Shown here: one piece after another, positions 1-7,329 of the stretch
How positions within the stretch are numbered: the first letter of the stretch is position 1
Layout: each line of letters opens with the position of its first letter
From: Nitrospirales bacterium
GTDB lineage: Bacteria > Nitrospirota > Nitrospiria > Nitrospirales > UBA8639
Reading direction: 5' to 3'
DNA: 64,000 bases
Assembly (NCBI GenBank): GCA_022828225.1
Contig: JAJEJG010000013.1
Span: 1 to 64,000 of the forward strand
The notes under the pieces: generated by a model
What the model saw: only the letters and a program-made list of their open reading frames with translations
Databases searched by the model: none
What the model was told of the DNA's origin: nothing
Made by a program: the position numbers and the translations under genes

Positions 1-240
1 CCCGGTCCCGAACCCCCCTGGCCCCCCTTCTCAGGGGGGAGCCGTTCGCGGTTGTCCCCCTGAGAAGGGGGAGTGAGGGGGGTGTCTGACAAAGGCGGGG
101 CAGGAAAGGAGAAATGGTCAACCAATGACTGCACACAGACAAGGATGCCCGAACCGAAAAATTAAAGACCCTGGATCCCCGATCAGGTCGGGGATGACAG
201 AGAGGGTCGTGCGGGGCCGAAACCCCGCAAAGTTATTTCA
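1..240. repeat. Repeat block: B, A and G elements
   Basis: Bases 1-127 are a family B repeat (C-rich and G-rich arms around a CCCCTGAGAAGGGG core). They recur almost exactly, inverted, at 9395-9523. Bases 165-203 are one arm of a family A element (CTGGATCCCCGATCAGG, then GGGGATGACAG), and 211-230 is a family G hairpin. The stretch around 88-230 also resembles 25861-26005. No credible coding sequence is seen; the open frame at 125-475 is repeat sequence without a ribosome-binding site. Confidence 0.8.
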
Positions 241-421
241 CTGTTTTGCATTCGTACTTACGCCGCCGTACTTACACCCGCCCTTTCCCCCCTCCAATAC
301 CGGAATGGTCATTCCCAATAACGATCCGCACCCACAACCTTCAGTCCACCCGCACCCGCCCGCACCCATCAATCAACAAACCCACCAACCAAAAAACAAT
401 AAAAAAAGAAATACAAAGGGC

Positions 422-450
422 TTGACTTACGCATTCGTCAAACGTAGAAT
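422..450 (+). promoter_or_regulatory. Sigma70-type promoter P1 of the lipoprotein-Slam locus
   Basis: The -35 box TTGACT (422-427) and the -10 box TAGAAT (445-450) are separated by exactly 17 bp, close to consensus. Transcription would start near 457, giving a leader of about 175 nt before the lipoprotein start codon. In the duplicated copy the -35 box reads TCTACT. Confidence 0.7.
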
Positions 451-532
451 CCGACACAGTTTTACGGTCTTGTAGCATTCAAGTTCTTTCCAACTACCAA
501 CAAAACAAAAGGGATTAACCAGAGAGGAAGGC

Positions 533-561
533 TTGACTTACCCACCCGCCGAAAGTAGAAT
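533..561 (+). promoter_or_regulatory. Sigma70-type promoter P2 of the lipoprotein-Slam locus
   Basis: This is a second TTGACT (533-538) and TAGAAT (556-561) pair, again with a 17-bp spacer. It lies 111 bp downstream of P1 and its flanks resemble those of P1, so the two promoters may derive from a local duplication. It is fully conserved in the copy at 23312-23340. Confidence 0.7.
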
Positions 562-631
562 CGTGCGAAACACGTAAATAGCATACTTGACCTACTCTCT
601 ATAACTCATCAATCAAAGGAGACAAGACAAC

Positions 632-2323
632 ATGGACACGAAACGATTCTTCTTGTACTTCATCGTGATAACCGCGTTGGCGTTGGCCGGGTGTGGCGGC
701 GGCGGTGGCGGTGGGATGGCTGGCACACCCACGGAACCGACGCAACCGACGGAGCCCACGCAACCCCCAGGCCCCACGCCTGAAGAAATGGCATTGAAGG
801 ACGCGCAGGACGCGGCCATGGCGGCCTACATGATGGCCATGGGCTACGTGAACGGCGCGAAGGACTACATAGCCATGGGGAACGCAATGAAGTACGCTGA
901 CATGGCCAAGAACGCCTCCGACATGGCGGCAGCGGCCACGACGTCGGCGATGGCCGAAGAGTACCAGATGAAGGCCGAGATGTACCGCGACGACGCGAAG
1001 GAAGCGGCCATGATGCGCGGCTTGGGAATCACCAAGCTGGCGAACATGACGGTTAACCAGCAGCAGATAGAAAACGCCGAACTTGAGGGAAGGCCCGCCG
1101 TCATGCCGCGCGTCAACGCAACAAGGGTTGCACCGGAGATGAAGGCGGCGGCCGAGAGAACCGCTGTTGTTACCGATGCAACAAGTAGCGTTTCTCAGGG
1201 ATCGTCAGGCACAGCTGCCGACAATTTGGGCAGTGCAACGGTAACACGCGATAACATGGGAAAATTCACGTATACGGTAACGCGAGGTACGGGAGGCTTG
1301 CTGCGCGGCGAAAATCCGACGGACCTGAAAAGCAGAGGGGATTGGCCGGGGACCCAGCTCGTGAGGACGGACGCTCCGGCTGGTGCTACCAATCGGGCGG
1401 GGATGACGTACGCCAACGTTTACTCGGACATTCAAGCGCCGACGCAGGCTTATGAGGCTGATGCTACCACTACTGCGTTTACAGTGGGTACGAGTGTGAT
1501 CGTGGCGGGCGATGTTGCGACTGACGGAAGTAATTTCGCGGCGACATTGAACGTCAACCCTGGGGATAATCAGGCACCGATCATGGGGCAGTTTCGGTGT
1601 ATTACGGCTCCGTGTTCGATCAGCGTGGATGCCGATGGAGAGATTGTAGCGAATACAGGCTATACCTTCCATGTGGGAACCGGTATCGCCAGGCAGGATT
1701 CCGACTATCTGGCATGGGGCGTCTGGTTGACAGTTCCGGGTGCGGTCATAGCTACCGGGGAATTTCAAGGTACTACGACTACCGGCGTATTTGCGAGCGG
1801 CAACGATGTGTTCGCAGTCAATGCAGCCCTCAAGGGCAAGGCGACGTATAACGGGGTCGCGACCGGCCTGTATTCGGCGGGCGGCATGGTCGAGAACTTT
1901 GACGCGGACGTCATGCTTGAAGCCAACTTCGGCGGAATCGTCGGGGCTGATTCCGTTACCACTGATGCTACAGCCAACGATGGGTTGCTCCTGGGCGTCG
2001 TCACCGGAATGGTCTCCAACATCAACGCCGGCGGCATGGCCGTGGACGGATCTCTGTCACTGTTGAGAGCCCCTGTCTTGACGGAAACCGGGGACAACGC
2101 CACTCCTAGTATATCCGGCTTTCTTGGGAGTACCGACGGTATCTTGGGTGGCGTGACCTACCGTGGCGCTTGGGGTGGCCAGTTCTACGGTCCCAATGCG
2201 CCGGCCGGCAGCTCGGCGGCGAGAATGCAGACCACATTCCCCACGACCGCCGCGGGAACCTTCGGCGCTGCGGCCGAGAATGGGGCGAGCCTCATCGGTG
2301 CCTTCGGCTCGTGGAAGCAGTAA
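632..2323 (+). CDS. Surface lipoprotein, Slam-substrate type (TbpB-like barrel)
   Basis: A 563-residue predicted lipoprotein. The signal peptide ends in the lipobox ALAGC with the acceptor Cys at residue 21, followed by seven glycines and a Pro/Thr/Glu linker. Poly-Gly after the lipid Cys is typical of Slam-exported proteins such as TbpB. Residues about 52-150 are Met/Ala-rich and probably helical. The rest is Gly/Thr/Ala-rich beta sequence ending in a TbpB-barrel-like signature (GVTYRGAWGGQFYGPNA, then AAGTFGAAAENGASLIGAFG). An AAAGGAG ribosome-binding site precedes the ATG. It heads a locus with a second lipoprotein and a Slam-like gene and is served by two tandem promoters. The ligand is unknown; transferrin or haem binding must not be assumed. 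The assignment rests on architecture, signature and context. Confidence 0.8.
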   Translation: MDTKRFFLYFIVITALALAGCGGGGGGGMAGTPTEPTQPTEPTQPPGPTPEEMALKDAQDAAMAAYMMAMGYVNGAKDYIAMGNAMKYADMAKNASDMAAAATTSAMAEEYQMKAEMYRDDAKEAAMMRGLGITKLANMTVNQQQIENAELEGRPAVMPRVNATRVAPEMKAAAERTAVVTDATSSVSQGSSGTAADNLGSATVTRDNMGKFTYTVTRGTGGLLRGENPTDLKSRGDWPGTQLVRTDAPAGATNRAGMTYANVYSDIQAPTQAYEADATTTAFTVGTSVIVAGDVATDGSNFAATLNVNPGDNQAPIMGQFRCITAPCSISVDADGEIVANTGYTFHVGTGIARQDSDYLAWGVWLTVPGAVIATGEFQGTTTTGVFASGNDVFAVNAALKGKATYNGVATGLYSAGGMVENFDADVMLEANFGGIVGADSVTTDATANDGLLLGVVTGMVSNINAGGMAVDGSLSLLRAPVLTETGDNATPSISGFLGSTDGILGGVTYRGAWGGQFYGPNAPAGSSAARMQTTFPTTAAGTFGAAAENGASLIGAFGSWKQ

Positions 2324-2334
2324 AGAGATAGACA

Positions 2335-2393
2335 GTGCCTTCGGGCACACAGGGCCTACCCCGGGCTGTTATGCAGCTTGGGGTAGGAGCCCT
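2335..2393 (+). other. Intercistronic hairpins between the two lipoprotein genes
   Basis: There are two consecutive stem-loops. The first, GTGCC-TTCG-GGCAC (2335-2348), has a stable UUCG tetraloop. The second (2351-2393) pairs CTACCCCGGGCTG with CAGCTTGGGGTAG through two G-U wobbles, with an outer AGGGC/GCCCT stem. No U-tract follows, so an mRNA-stabilising or processing role is more likely than termination. Confidence 0.6.
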
Positions 2394-2464
2394 CCTTGTG
2401 AAGAATGCTTCGCCTGCCCCCAGTTTTTTTCTTGTTCAGCAGAAAATATAAGGGAGATAGAAAA

Positions 2465-4129
2465 ATGTTCAGATCTCTGGGTTCGGTGTTGTGTACGGTG
2501 GTGATGGCGGCATTCGTTTTCGGTTGCGGCGGCGGTGGCGGCGGCGGTGGCGGCGGCACTGCTCAGCCGCCGGGTCCGCCTCCTCCGACCCCGCCGACCG
2601 ATGCGGAACAGATAAACCAAGCGAGGCAAATGGTCGCGACTATCCTTTCGAACGCTCAAACGCGAGCGGGGGCGGCAAGCTCGACGGCGAGTGCGCTGGG
2701 GACCAATCAAGACGCCACGGCCGATCAAATCGCAAGCGCTGGCGATCAAAATACAGCGGTGCAAGCCGCCCTGGCGGATATCGTAAGTGCGAACACCGCT
2801 GCGCTTGCGGCCACGACGCCGGCCGCGGCGCAAGCGGCGCAGACGGCCGCGACAACGGCTCAAAACACTCTGAACATAGCCGCAGATGCGATAGGTGCCA
2901 TCCAAAGGGCCGTGCAGGCGGTCACGGACGCTCGCACACGACGCGAAATGGACCAGATCGCTTTGACGAACAACTCCTCGCTCATCCAGCACCTGAGGGA
3001 CAACAAGCTTCTCTCCGACGCCGTGTTGGGCGCAGCGGGCGCCAACCTGACAGCGGCAAGCATTGTCGTAGGCCCGACCGGCGCGACGAATCGCGCCGAG
3101 GCTGATACCGAGACCTGCATTGCGCCATGTGCCATATTCCCTGGGGATACCGGGACGGGCGCAACAAGGGTTACTGGACAGCGGACGGTTCTGCTGCCGC
3201 CGACTGGTACGATTACATCAGACAGTACGACGCCTGCACTCAGCGGAACGGGCCGCCTCCCCCATGGATTTGATATGAAAAACGCCGACGGCAGCGTCTT
3301 CGTCAACGCCTACACGAACATTTCCAAAACGAGACTCAACGTAAGAACAAGAACGGCTATCGTGAATGACGATCCAGATACGGGAGGCGACCAGCGTTAT
3401 GAAAATAGAGATTTCGAAGACACCGACTATCTTCTCGCCGGTATCTGGATGACGGTGGACAACGCAAATCTGAGTGCTTCCAGGATAACCGCATTCGCGT
3501 ACGGGAGCCAGCCAATCCCAGCCTCTGATAATTTCTGTGTTGGAATTGAAAATGTTAATAATGAAGATGGAACACTTGACAGATCATGCGGAGAGACTAC
3601 TGGATTAAACAGCATCAGCACTTTTGTGGATGACGGTAAAGATTTCACGGCCACCTACAAGGGAGATGCGAACGGCGCCTACCTCGCGGGAGGGGATTCG
3701 AGCTATTTCACCGGGGACGTTACGCTCACCGCCGAGTTCAAGAATCCGACAGGCACTGGAACTGACGGCTCGGGCAGCATCGAGGGCGCGGTCACGAACA
3801 TCGTCGCTGGTGGACAGTCCATGGCGGGCAGCATTGAATTACAGAAACACACCTTTGCAGATGCCATAGGAGCGGCCTTTGGGGATGATGCCGTCGGTGT
3901 GGTTGATGGCAAATCCTTCAGCGGTAACTGGACGGGCCAGTTTTTCGGAACGAGAGTAACAAGGAGTTCAAGAGACGTACCGGCGGCGAATGGCACCCGA
4001 AGAAGAACAATCACAACTACGTATTCGGCAGAGGCTCCCGGTTCGGTCGCGGGCACCTTTTACGCCACCCAGCAGAGCAATCCGGCGGGAAGCGCCGCCT
4101 TCATCGGGGCATTCGGCGCGGAGCGGTAA
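2465..4129 (+). CDS. Second surface lipoprotein, Slam-substrate type
   Basis: A 554-residue predicted lipoprotein. The ATG at 2465 was chosen over an upstream in-frame ATG at 2405 because it follows AAGGGAG and begins a proper signal peptide ending in AFVFGC. The Cys is followed by ten glycines, then a Pro-rich linker and a long Ala/Thr/Gln-rich, probably helical segment (residues about 40-180). The C-terminal part is beta-rich and ends with a GNWTGQFFG motif and AGTFYATQQS...AAFIGAFGA, the same barrel signature as the upstream lipoprotein. It differs greatly from that protein outside the ends, suggesting diversification of a surface antigen family. The next gene is the Slam-like translocator, beyond a strong terminator hairpin. 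The ligand is unknown. Confidence 0.8.
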   Translation: MFRSLGSVLCTVVMAAFVFGCGGGGGGGGGGTAQPPGPPPPTPPTDAEQINQARQMVATILSNAQTRAGAASSTASALGTNQDATADQIASAGDQNTAVQAALADIVSANTAALAATTPAAAQAAQTAATTAQNTLNIAADAIGAIQRAVQAVTDARTRREMDQIALTNNSSLIQHLRDNKLLSDAVLGAAGANLTAASIVVGPTGATNRAEADTETCIAPCAIFPGDTGTGATRVTGQRTVLLPPTGTITSDSTTPALSGTGRLPHGFDMKNADGSVFVNAYTNISKTRLNVRTRTAIVNDDPDTGGDQRYENRDFEDTDYLLAGIWMTVDNANLSASRITAFAYGSQPIPASDNFCVGIENVNNEDGTLDRSCGETTGLNSISTFVDDGKDFTATYKGDANGAYLAGGDSSYFTGDVTLTAEFKNPTGTGTDGSGSIEGAVTNIVAGGQSMAGSIELQKHTFADAIGAAFGDDAVGVVDGKSFSGNWTGQFFGTRVTRSSRDVPAANGTRRRTITTTYSAEAPGSVAGTFYATQQSNPAGSAAFIGAFGAER

Positions 4130-4172
4130 GTCACGTATAGGCCCGCGTAGCGGACCGTTTTACAGTCAGACC

Positions 4173-4207
4173 AAAGAAGGGCAGCCAGTTGGCTGCCCTT
4201 CTTTTTT
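4173..4207 (+). terminator. Rho-independent terminator or attenuator ahead of Slam
   Basis: A perfect 15-bp stem (AAAGAAGGGCAGCCA against TGGCTGCCCTTCTTT) with a 2-nt loop is followed by a T-run. It lies between the lipoprotein stop and the Slam start at 4218. The second Slam locus has an equivalent hairpin at the same place, so partial read-through probably sets a low translocator-to-cargo ratio. Confidence 0.85.
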
Positions 4208-4217
4208 GCTATGCCGT

Positions 4218-5801
4218 ATGATAGTCGCAATCCTGTTCCCGCTCCTCTATGTGCTCCTGCTTGCTGTACCGCCGGCCTTGGCTGCGGACGGGGCAGCTTC
4301 CGACTCCGCATCGGGCGCACAGCCGAAGACGTCTTCCGCCTTGACGCCTGAGACGCCACCGGCAGCCTGCCGGGACTGCGCGGGGGTGCAATATTTTCGC
4401 CCTTCTTCCCCCCTCACTCCGGCTTCCCCCCTCACCCCAGCCCTCTCCCGCCAGGGGAGAGGGGGTGAAAAGGGTCAGGGGAGAGGGTTGTCTGGGGCTC
4501 CGGCGTCTCCCGGGCAGTCGCATTTGTCCTCCGATCCGCGCGTCAGGACCGCGCGCATCCTGGTCGGACGCAACCGTTTCCCCGAAGCCTTGGAGATTCT
4601 GCGGCCGCTGGCTCCGGACCATCCGGACCAGACCGACGTGCGATTCCTCCTGGGTTTGGCTGCGAGCCGGTGGTCCCAGGTACCCGGCCTCGAGGATGAA
4701 AAACGGCTCGCGCTCCTGGACGAGGCCATCGCGGCGTTCCGGTCCATCCTGATCCGGCGGCCGGATCTGGTGCGCGTGCGCCTTGAACTGGCCCTGGCCT
4801 TTTATCTGAAGGAAGATGACTCCCTGGCCCGCGAGCATTTCGAGCGGGCCCTGGTGGGGAAACCGCCCGCGGCCCTGGCCGCCAACGTCCAACGGTTTCT
4901 GACCATCATGCGGGCCCGGAAACGCTGGAACGGGTATTTCGGGTTCTCCGTTTCCCCCGATACCAATATCAATGCCGCGTCCGATGCGGAGATCATCTAT
5001 ATCCAGGGTCTGCCGTTCCGCCGGGGGCAGGAGGGCCGCATCAGTTCCGGTCTCGGCCTTGTGGGCTGGGGGGGCGGTGAATACCAGTACCCGCTGGCCG
5101 AACGCTGGCGCCTGCGCACGGGGCTCAACCTCAACCACCGGGAGTATAAGGGGAGCCAGTTCGACCAGACGTTTGTGGGCGGCTACGTGGGGCCGCGCTG
5201 GTTGTTCAGCCGCAATACCGAGATGAGCCTGCTGGCCACCGCCAGCCAGCGCTGGTTCGGTCAATACAGCTTCAACTATGATTACGGCGCGCGCCTGGAA
5301 GTCCTGCACCGGGTCTACGCGGGCCTGCAACTAAACGGCCGGGCCTTGTGGAGCGACCGCAAATACCAGCAGCAGAAGTTCCTGGAAGGGCCGCTCATGG
5401 TGTTCTCCCTGGGCGCGTCCTACGTGCCCTTCCCGATTATGCAGGTCAACGCCCTGGTCGGCTATCAGCAGCAGGAGGCGGTGGCGGATCGCTGGGACAG
5501 CACCGGGTACTGGACGCAGGTGGGCACGAACGTGGCCTTGCCGTGGGGCTTTACCGTGGGCGCCAGCGCCGAGTTCCGGTGGACGGATTACAAAGCCGGG
5601 TGGTTCCCGTTCCTGGGCGATAACACGACCCCCCGCGAGGACCAGACCCGCATCCTGTCGGCCACGCTGCTCAATCGCGCGATCACGGTGTTCGGCTTCA
5701 GCCCCCAAGTCGCGTTTTCCAACCAGGTCCGCACCTCCAACGCCCAACTCTGGGACTTCAAACGCAACCTGGTAGAAATGCGCTGGGTAAGGCAGTTCTA
5801 A
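4218..5801 (+). CDS. Slam-like surface lipoprotein assembly modifier (DUF560)
   Basis: A 527-residue outer-membrane protein expected to move the two upstream lipoproteins to the cell surface. It has a signal peptide ending near PPALAAD and a low-complexity linker. A TPR-like helical periplasmic domain occupies residues about 100-230 (repeated motif FPEALEILRPLAPDHPDQTD). The C-terminal barrel of about 290 residues starts at GYFGFSVSPDTNINAASD and ends VEMRWVRQF, with the terminal Phe typical of outer-membrane barrels. It is closely related to the Slam at 19881-21479. The ATG at 4218 lacks a clear ribosome-binding site; TTG at 4206 is an alternative. The linker is partly encoded by a family F repeat (about 4404-4497) that the paralogue lacks. 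Confidence 0.8.
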   Translation: MIVAILFPLLYVLLLAVPPALAADGAASDSASGAQPKTSSALTPETPPAACRDCAGVQYFRPSSPLTPASPLTPALSRQGRGGEKGQGRGLSGAPASPGQSHLSSDPRVRTARILVGRNRFPEALEILRPLAPDHPDQTDVRFLLGLAASRWSQVPGLEDEKRLALLDEAIAAFRSILIRRPDLVRVRLELALAFYLKEDDSLAREHFERALVGKPPAALAANVQRFLTIMRARKRWNGYFGFSVSPDTNINAASDAEIIYIQGLPFRRGQEGRISSGLGLVGWGGGEYQYPLAERWRLRTGLNLNHREYKGSQFDQTFVGGYVGPRWLFSRNTEMSLLATASQRWFGQYSFNYDYGARLEVLHRVYAGLQLNGRALWSDRKYQQQKFLEGPLMVFSLGASYVPFPIMQVNALVGYQQQEAVADRWDSTGYWTQVGTNVALPWGFTVGASAEFRWTDYKAGWFPFLGDNTTPREDQTRILSATLLNRAITVFGFSPQVAFSNQVRTSNAQLWDFKRNLVEMRWVRQF

Positions 5802-6126
5802 AGGCTGGCGCTATGCGGGGTTTCGTCCCCCGCCCTCTCTGTCATGCCCGACGCTTGTCCCCGACTTGATCGGGGATCCAGGCGATCCATGGCATCCAGC
5901 GTCTTTGCTTTTCCTCATTTTGTGAAAAAACAACTCTGGATCCTCGCGTTCGCAAGGATGACAGCAAAAGGCATCCAGTGTCTTTGATCTTTTTCCTTTG
6001 TCTTTTCCTGCATCTGTGAAGACAACGACACTGGATTCCCGCTAAAAACATGCGGGAATGACAGCAAAGAACCCTCGCCCCCGGTGGGAGAGGGAGAGAA
6101 AGGGCGGGAATGACAGACGGGGAAGA
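5802..6126. repeat. Intergenic block of family A, F and G repeats
   Basis: A family G hairpin (GCGGGGTTTCGTCCCCCGC near 5817) is followed by several family A arms (TGTCATGCCCGACG, ATCCAGTGTCTTT, GACACTGGATTCCCGC) and a family F-like stretch at 6069-6100. No gene is seen. Confidence 0.75.
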
Positions 6127-6927
6127 TCAAGACAGGCGGCGCAGTTTCAGGAGGGCCAGGGCAGTCACGGGAACGTAGAGCGCACAACCAACTAGCCCCA
6201 GCAGCCATTCGCCGATCCAGAACGTCATGACCAGGTTGAACAGCAAGACCAGGTAATACAACCCGCAGCCCGGCAGAACGTCCTTGACCGGTATCGCATG
6301 AGGAAACGCGGGCAATATCCCGCTCCGGTCGAGCAGCCGGTAGCCCGTCATCGCGATCAATCCCACCACGAACCACCCGGCGAAGTTGGCCGGCGGCACG
6401 CCGAAATACACGCCGGGATCGGGATAGCCGTAAATGAGCCCCAAATACCAGCGGTCGCCCCGGAGCGCCACCGGATCGATCACGACGTCGATCAACATGA
6501 AGAGCAGACACGTCAGACCGATGACCGGCCAGGACAGCAGGGCACAACGATCGTGGTGCTCTGCGCGCGTCAGGAACCGATAACCGGATGCCGCCGACTC
6601 GGGTTGGACGGGCAAACGGAACCAGAGAGCCAGGGAGTAACTCGCGTACAACAGGAACGTGAACGACAGCGAATCCATGAACGGGACGTTCGCCAAATAC
6701 AACTCCTCACCCACGGTCGACCCCGTGTAATAGTAATCGCCGAAGGGAAAGCCGATTCGGGTCGAGGACAGTTCACACACGAACGCGGTGAGCCACGTCA
6801 CGCCGAACAGCGCGCCGGTGCGCTTCCAGCCCAGGAAACGCGACGCGGCGAACAGCGCTACGGCCAAAAAGAAGAAGACGTAGGGCCGGAGCAGGAGGGT
6901 CTTCCAAAGCAGGAGGGGAACGTCCAT
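6127..6927 (-). CDS. CruF-like carotenoid biosynthesis protein (DUF422)
   Basis: A 266-residue polytopic membrane protein with about seven hydrophobic segments. It carries the DUF422 hallmark ELSSTRIGFPFGDYYYT early on and the polar pocket motif LIDVVIDPVA in the middle. Characterised relatives are carotenoid 1',2'-hydratases (CruF) and bisanhydrobacterioruberin hydratases (CruF/CrtR-like). The substrate here is unknown; a carotenoid is the best guess. The gene lies near polyprenyl synthase and HpnA genes in the same orientation, which fits an isoprenoid cluster, although about 400 bp of repeats separates them. Confidence 0.75.
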   Translation of the reverse strand: MDVPLLLWKTLLLRPYVFFFLAVALFAASRFLGWKRTGALFGVTWLTAFVCELSSTRIGFPFGDYYYTGSTVGEELYLANVPFMDSLSFTFLLYASYSLALWFRLPVQPESAASGYRFLTRAEHHDRCALLSWPVIGLTCLLFMLIDVVIDPVALRGDRWYLGLIYGYPDPGVYFGVPPANFAGWFVVGLIAMTGYRLLDRSGILPAFPHAIPVKDVLPGCGLYYLVLLFNLVMTFWIGEWLLGLVGCALYVPVTALALLKLRRLS

Positions 6928-7329
6928 GGGTTGGGGTCTTTCGGTTAGCTTTTTCCCACTCTGTCATTCCTGTTTTTTCTTTCTGTCATTCCTGCGAAAG
7001 CAGGAATCCAGTGTCTTTATCTTGACGAACGAAGGAAAAAGCAAAGACGCTGGATTCCCGATTAAAAATGTCGGGAATGACAGACAAAGACAAGAAAGAA
7101 GCGCCATCCCATAGCGCCATGCCTCGGCGCCTGCGGGCGTGGCTGCGCCCCGGTCCCGCAAATTCTAATTTGGGGCGAGGACTGTCTGAGCGAAGCGAGT
7201 TCCGCAGCCCAAATAACCGGGACCTGGGCAAAGGGACCCGAAGGGCCATGCCCGGGCGCCAATGGTTTTGGGGCCTTTTGCCGAAACAAAAGGACCTCGT
7301 CGTGCGGGGGCGAAACCCCGCATGACTAT
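6928..7329. repeat. Intergenic block: family A pair, family D, family G
   Basis: One nearly complete family A element (6981-7083) has arms CTGTCATTCCTGCG and GGGAATGACAG around a short AT-richer spacer. A family D unit follows (7125-7290: GCGCCTGCGGGCGTGGCTG, then ACTGTCTGAGCGAAGCGAG). The block ends with a family G hairpin (7303-7322) next to the stop of the next gene. No coding sequence is supported. Confidence 0.75.

Larger units (their letters stand above)
350..618 (+). repeat. Lipoprotein promoter region, copy 1 of a duplication
   Basis: This stretch of about 270 bp directly upstream of the first surface-lipoprotein gene is repeated in the same orientation at 23130-23403, with only scattered differences. 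Homology stops abruptly at the AATCAAAG just before the ribosome-binding site here. In copy 2 the same AATCAAAG runs into unrelated sequence and an integrase. Both copies carry tandem TTGACT/TAGAAT promoter motifs, although the upstream -35 box of copy 2 is altered. Confidence 0.85.

Noticed and set aside
125-475. 116-codon open frame at the window start
   Set aside because: It is made of repeat sequence and the lipoprotein promoter region, without a ribosome-binding site.
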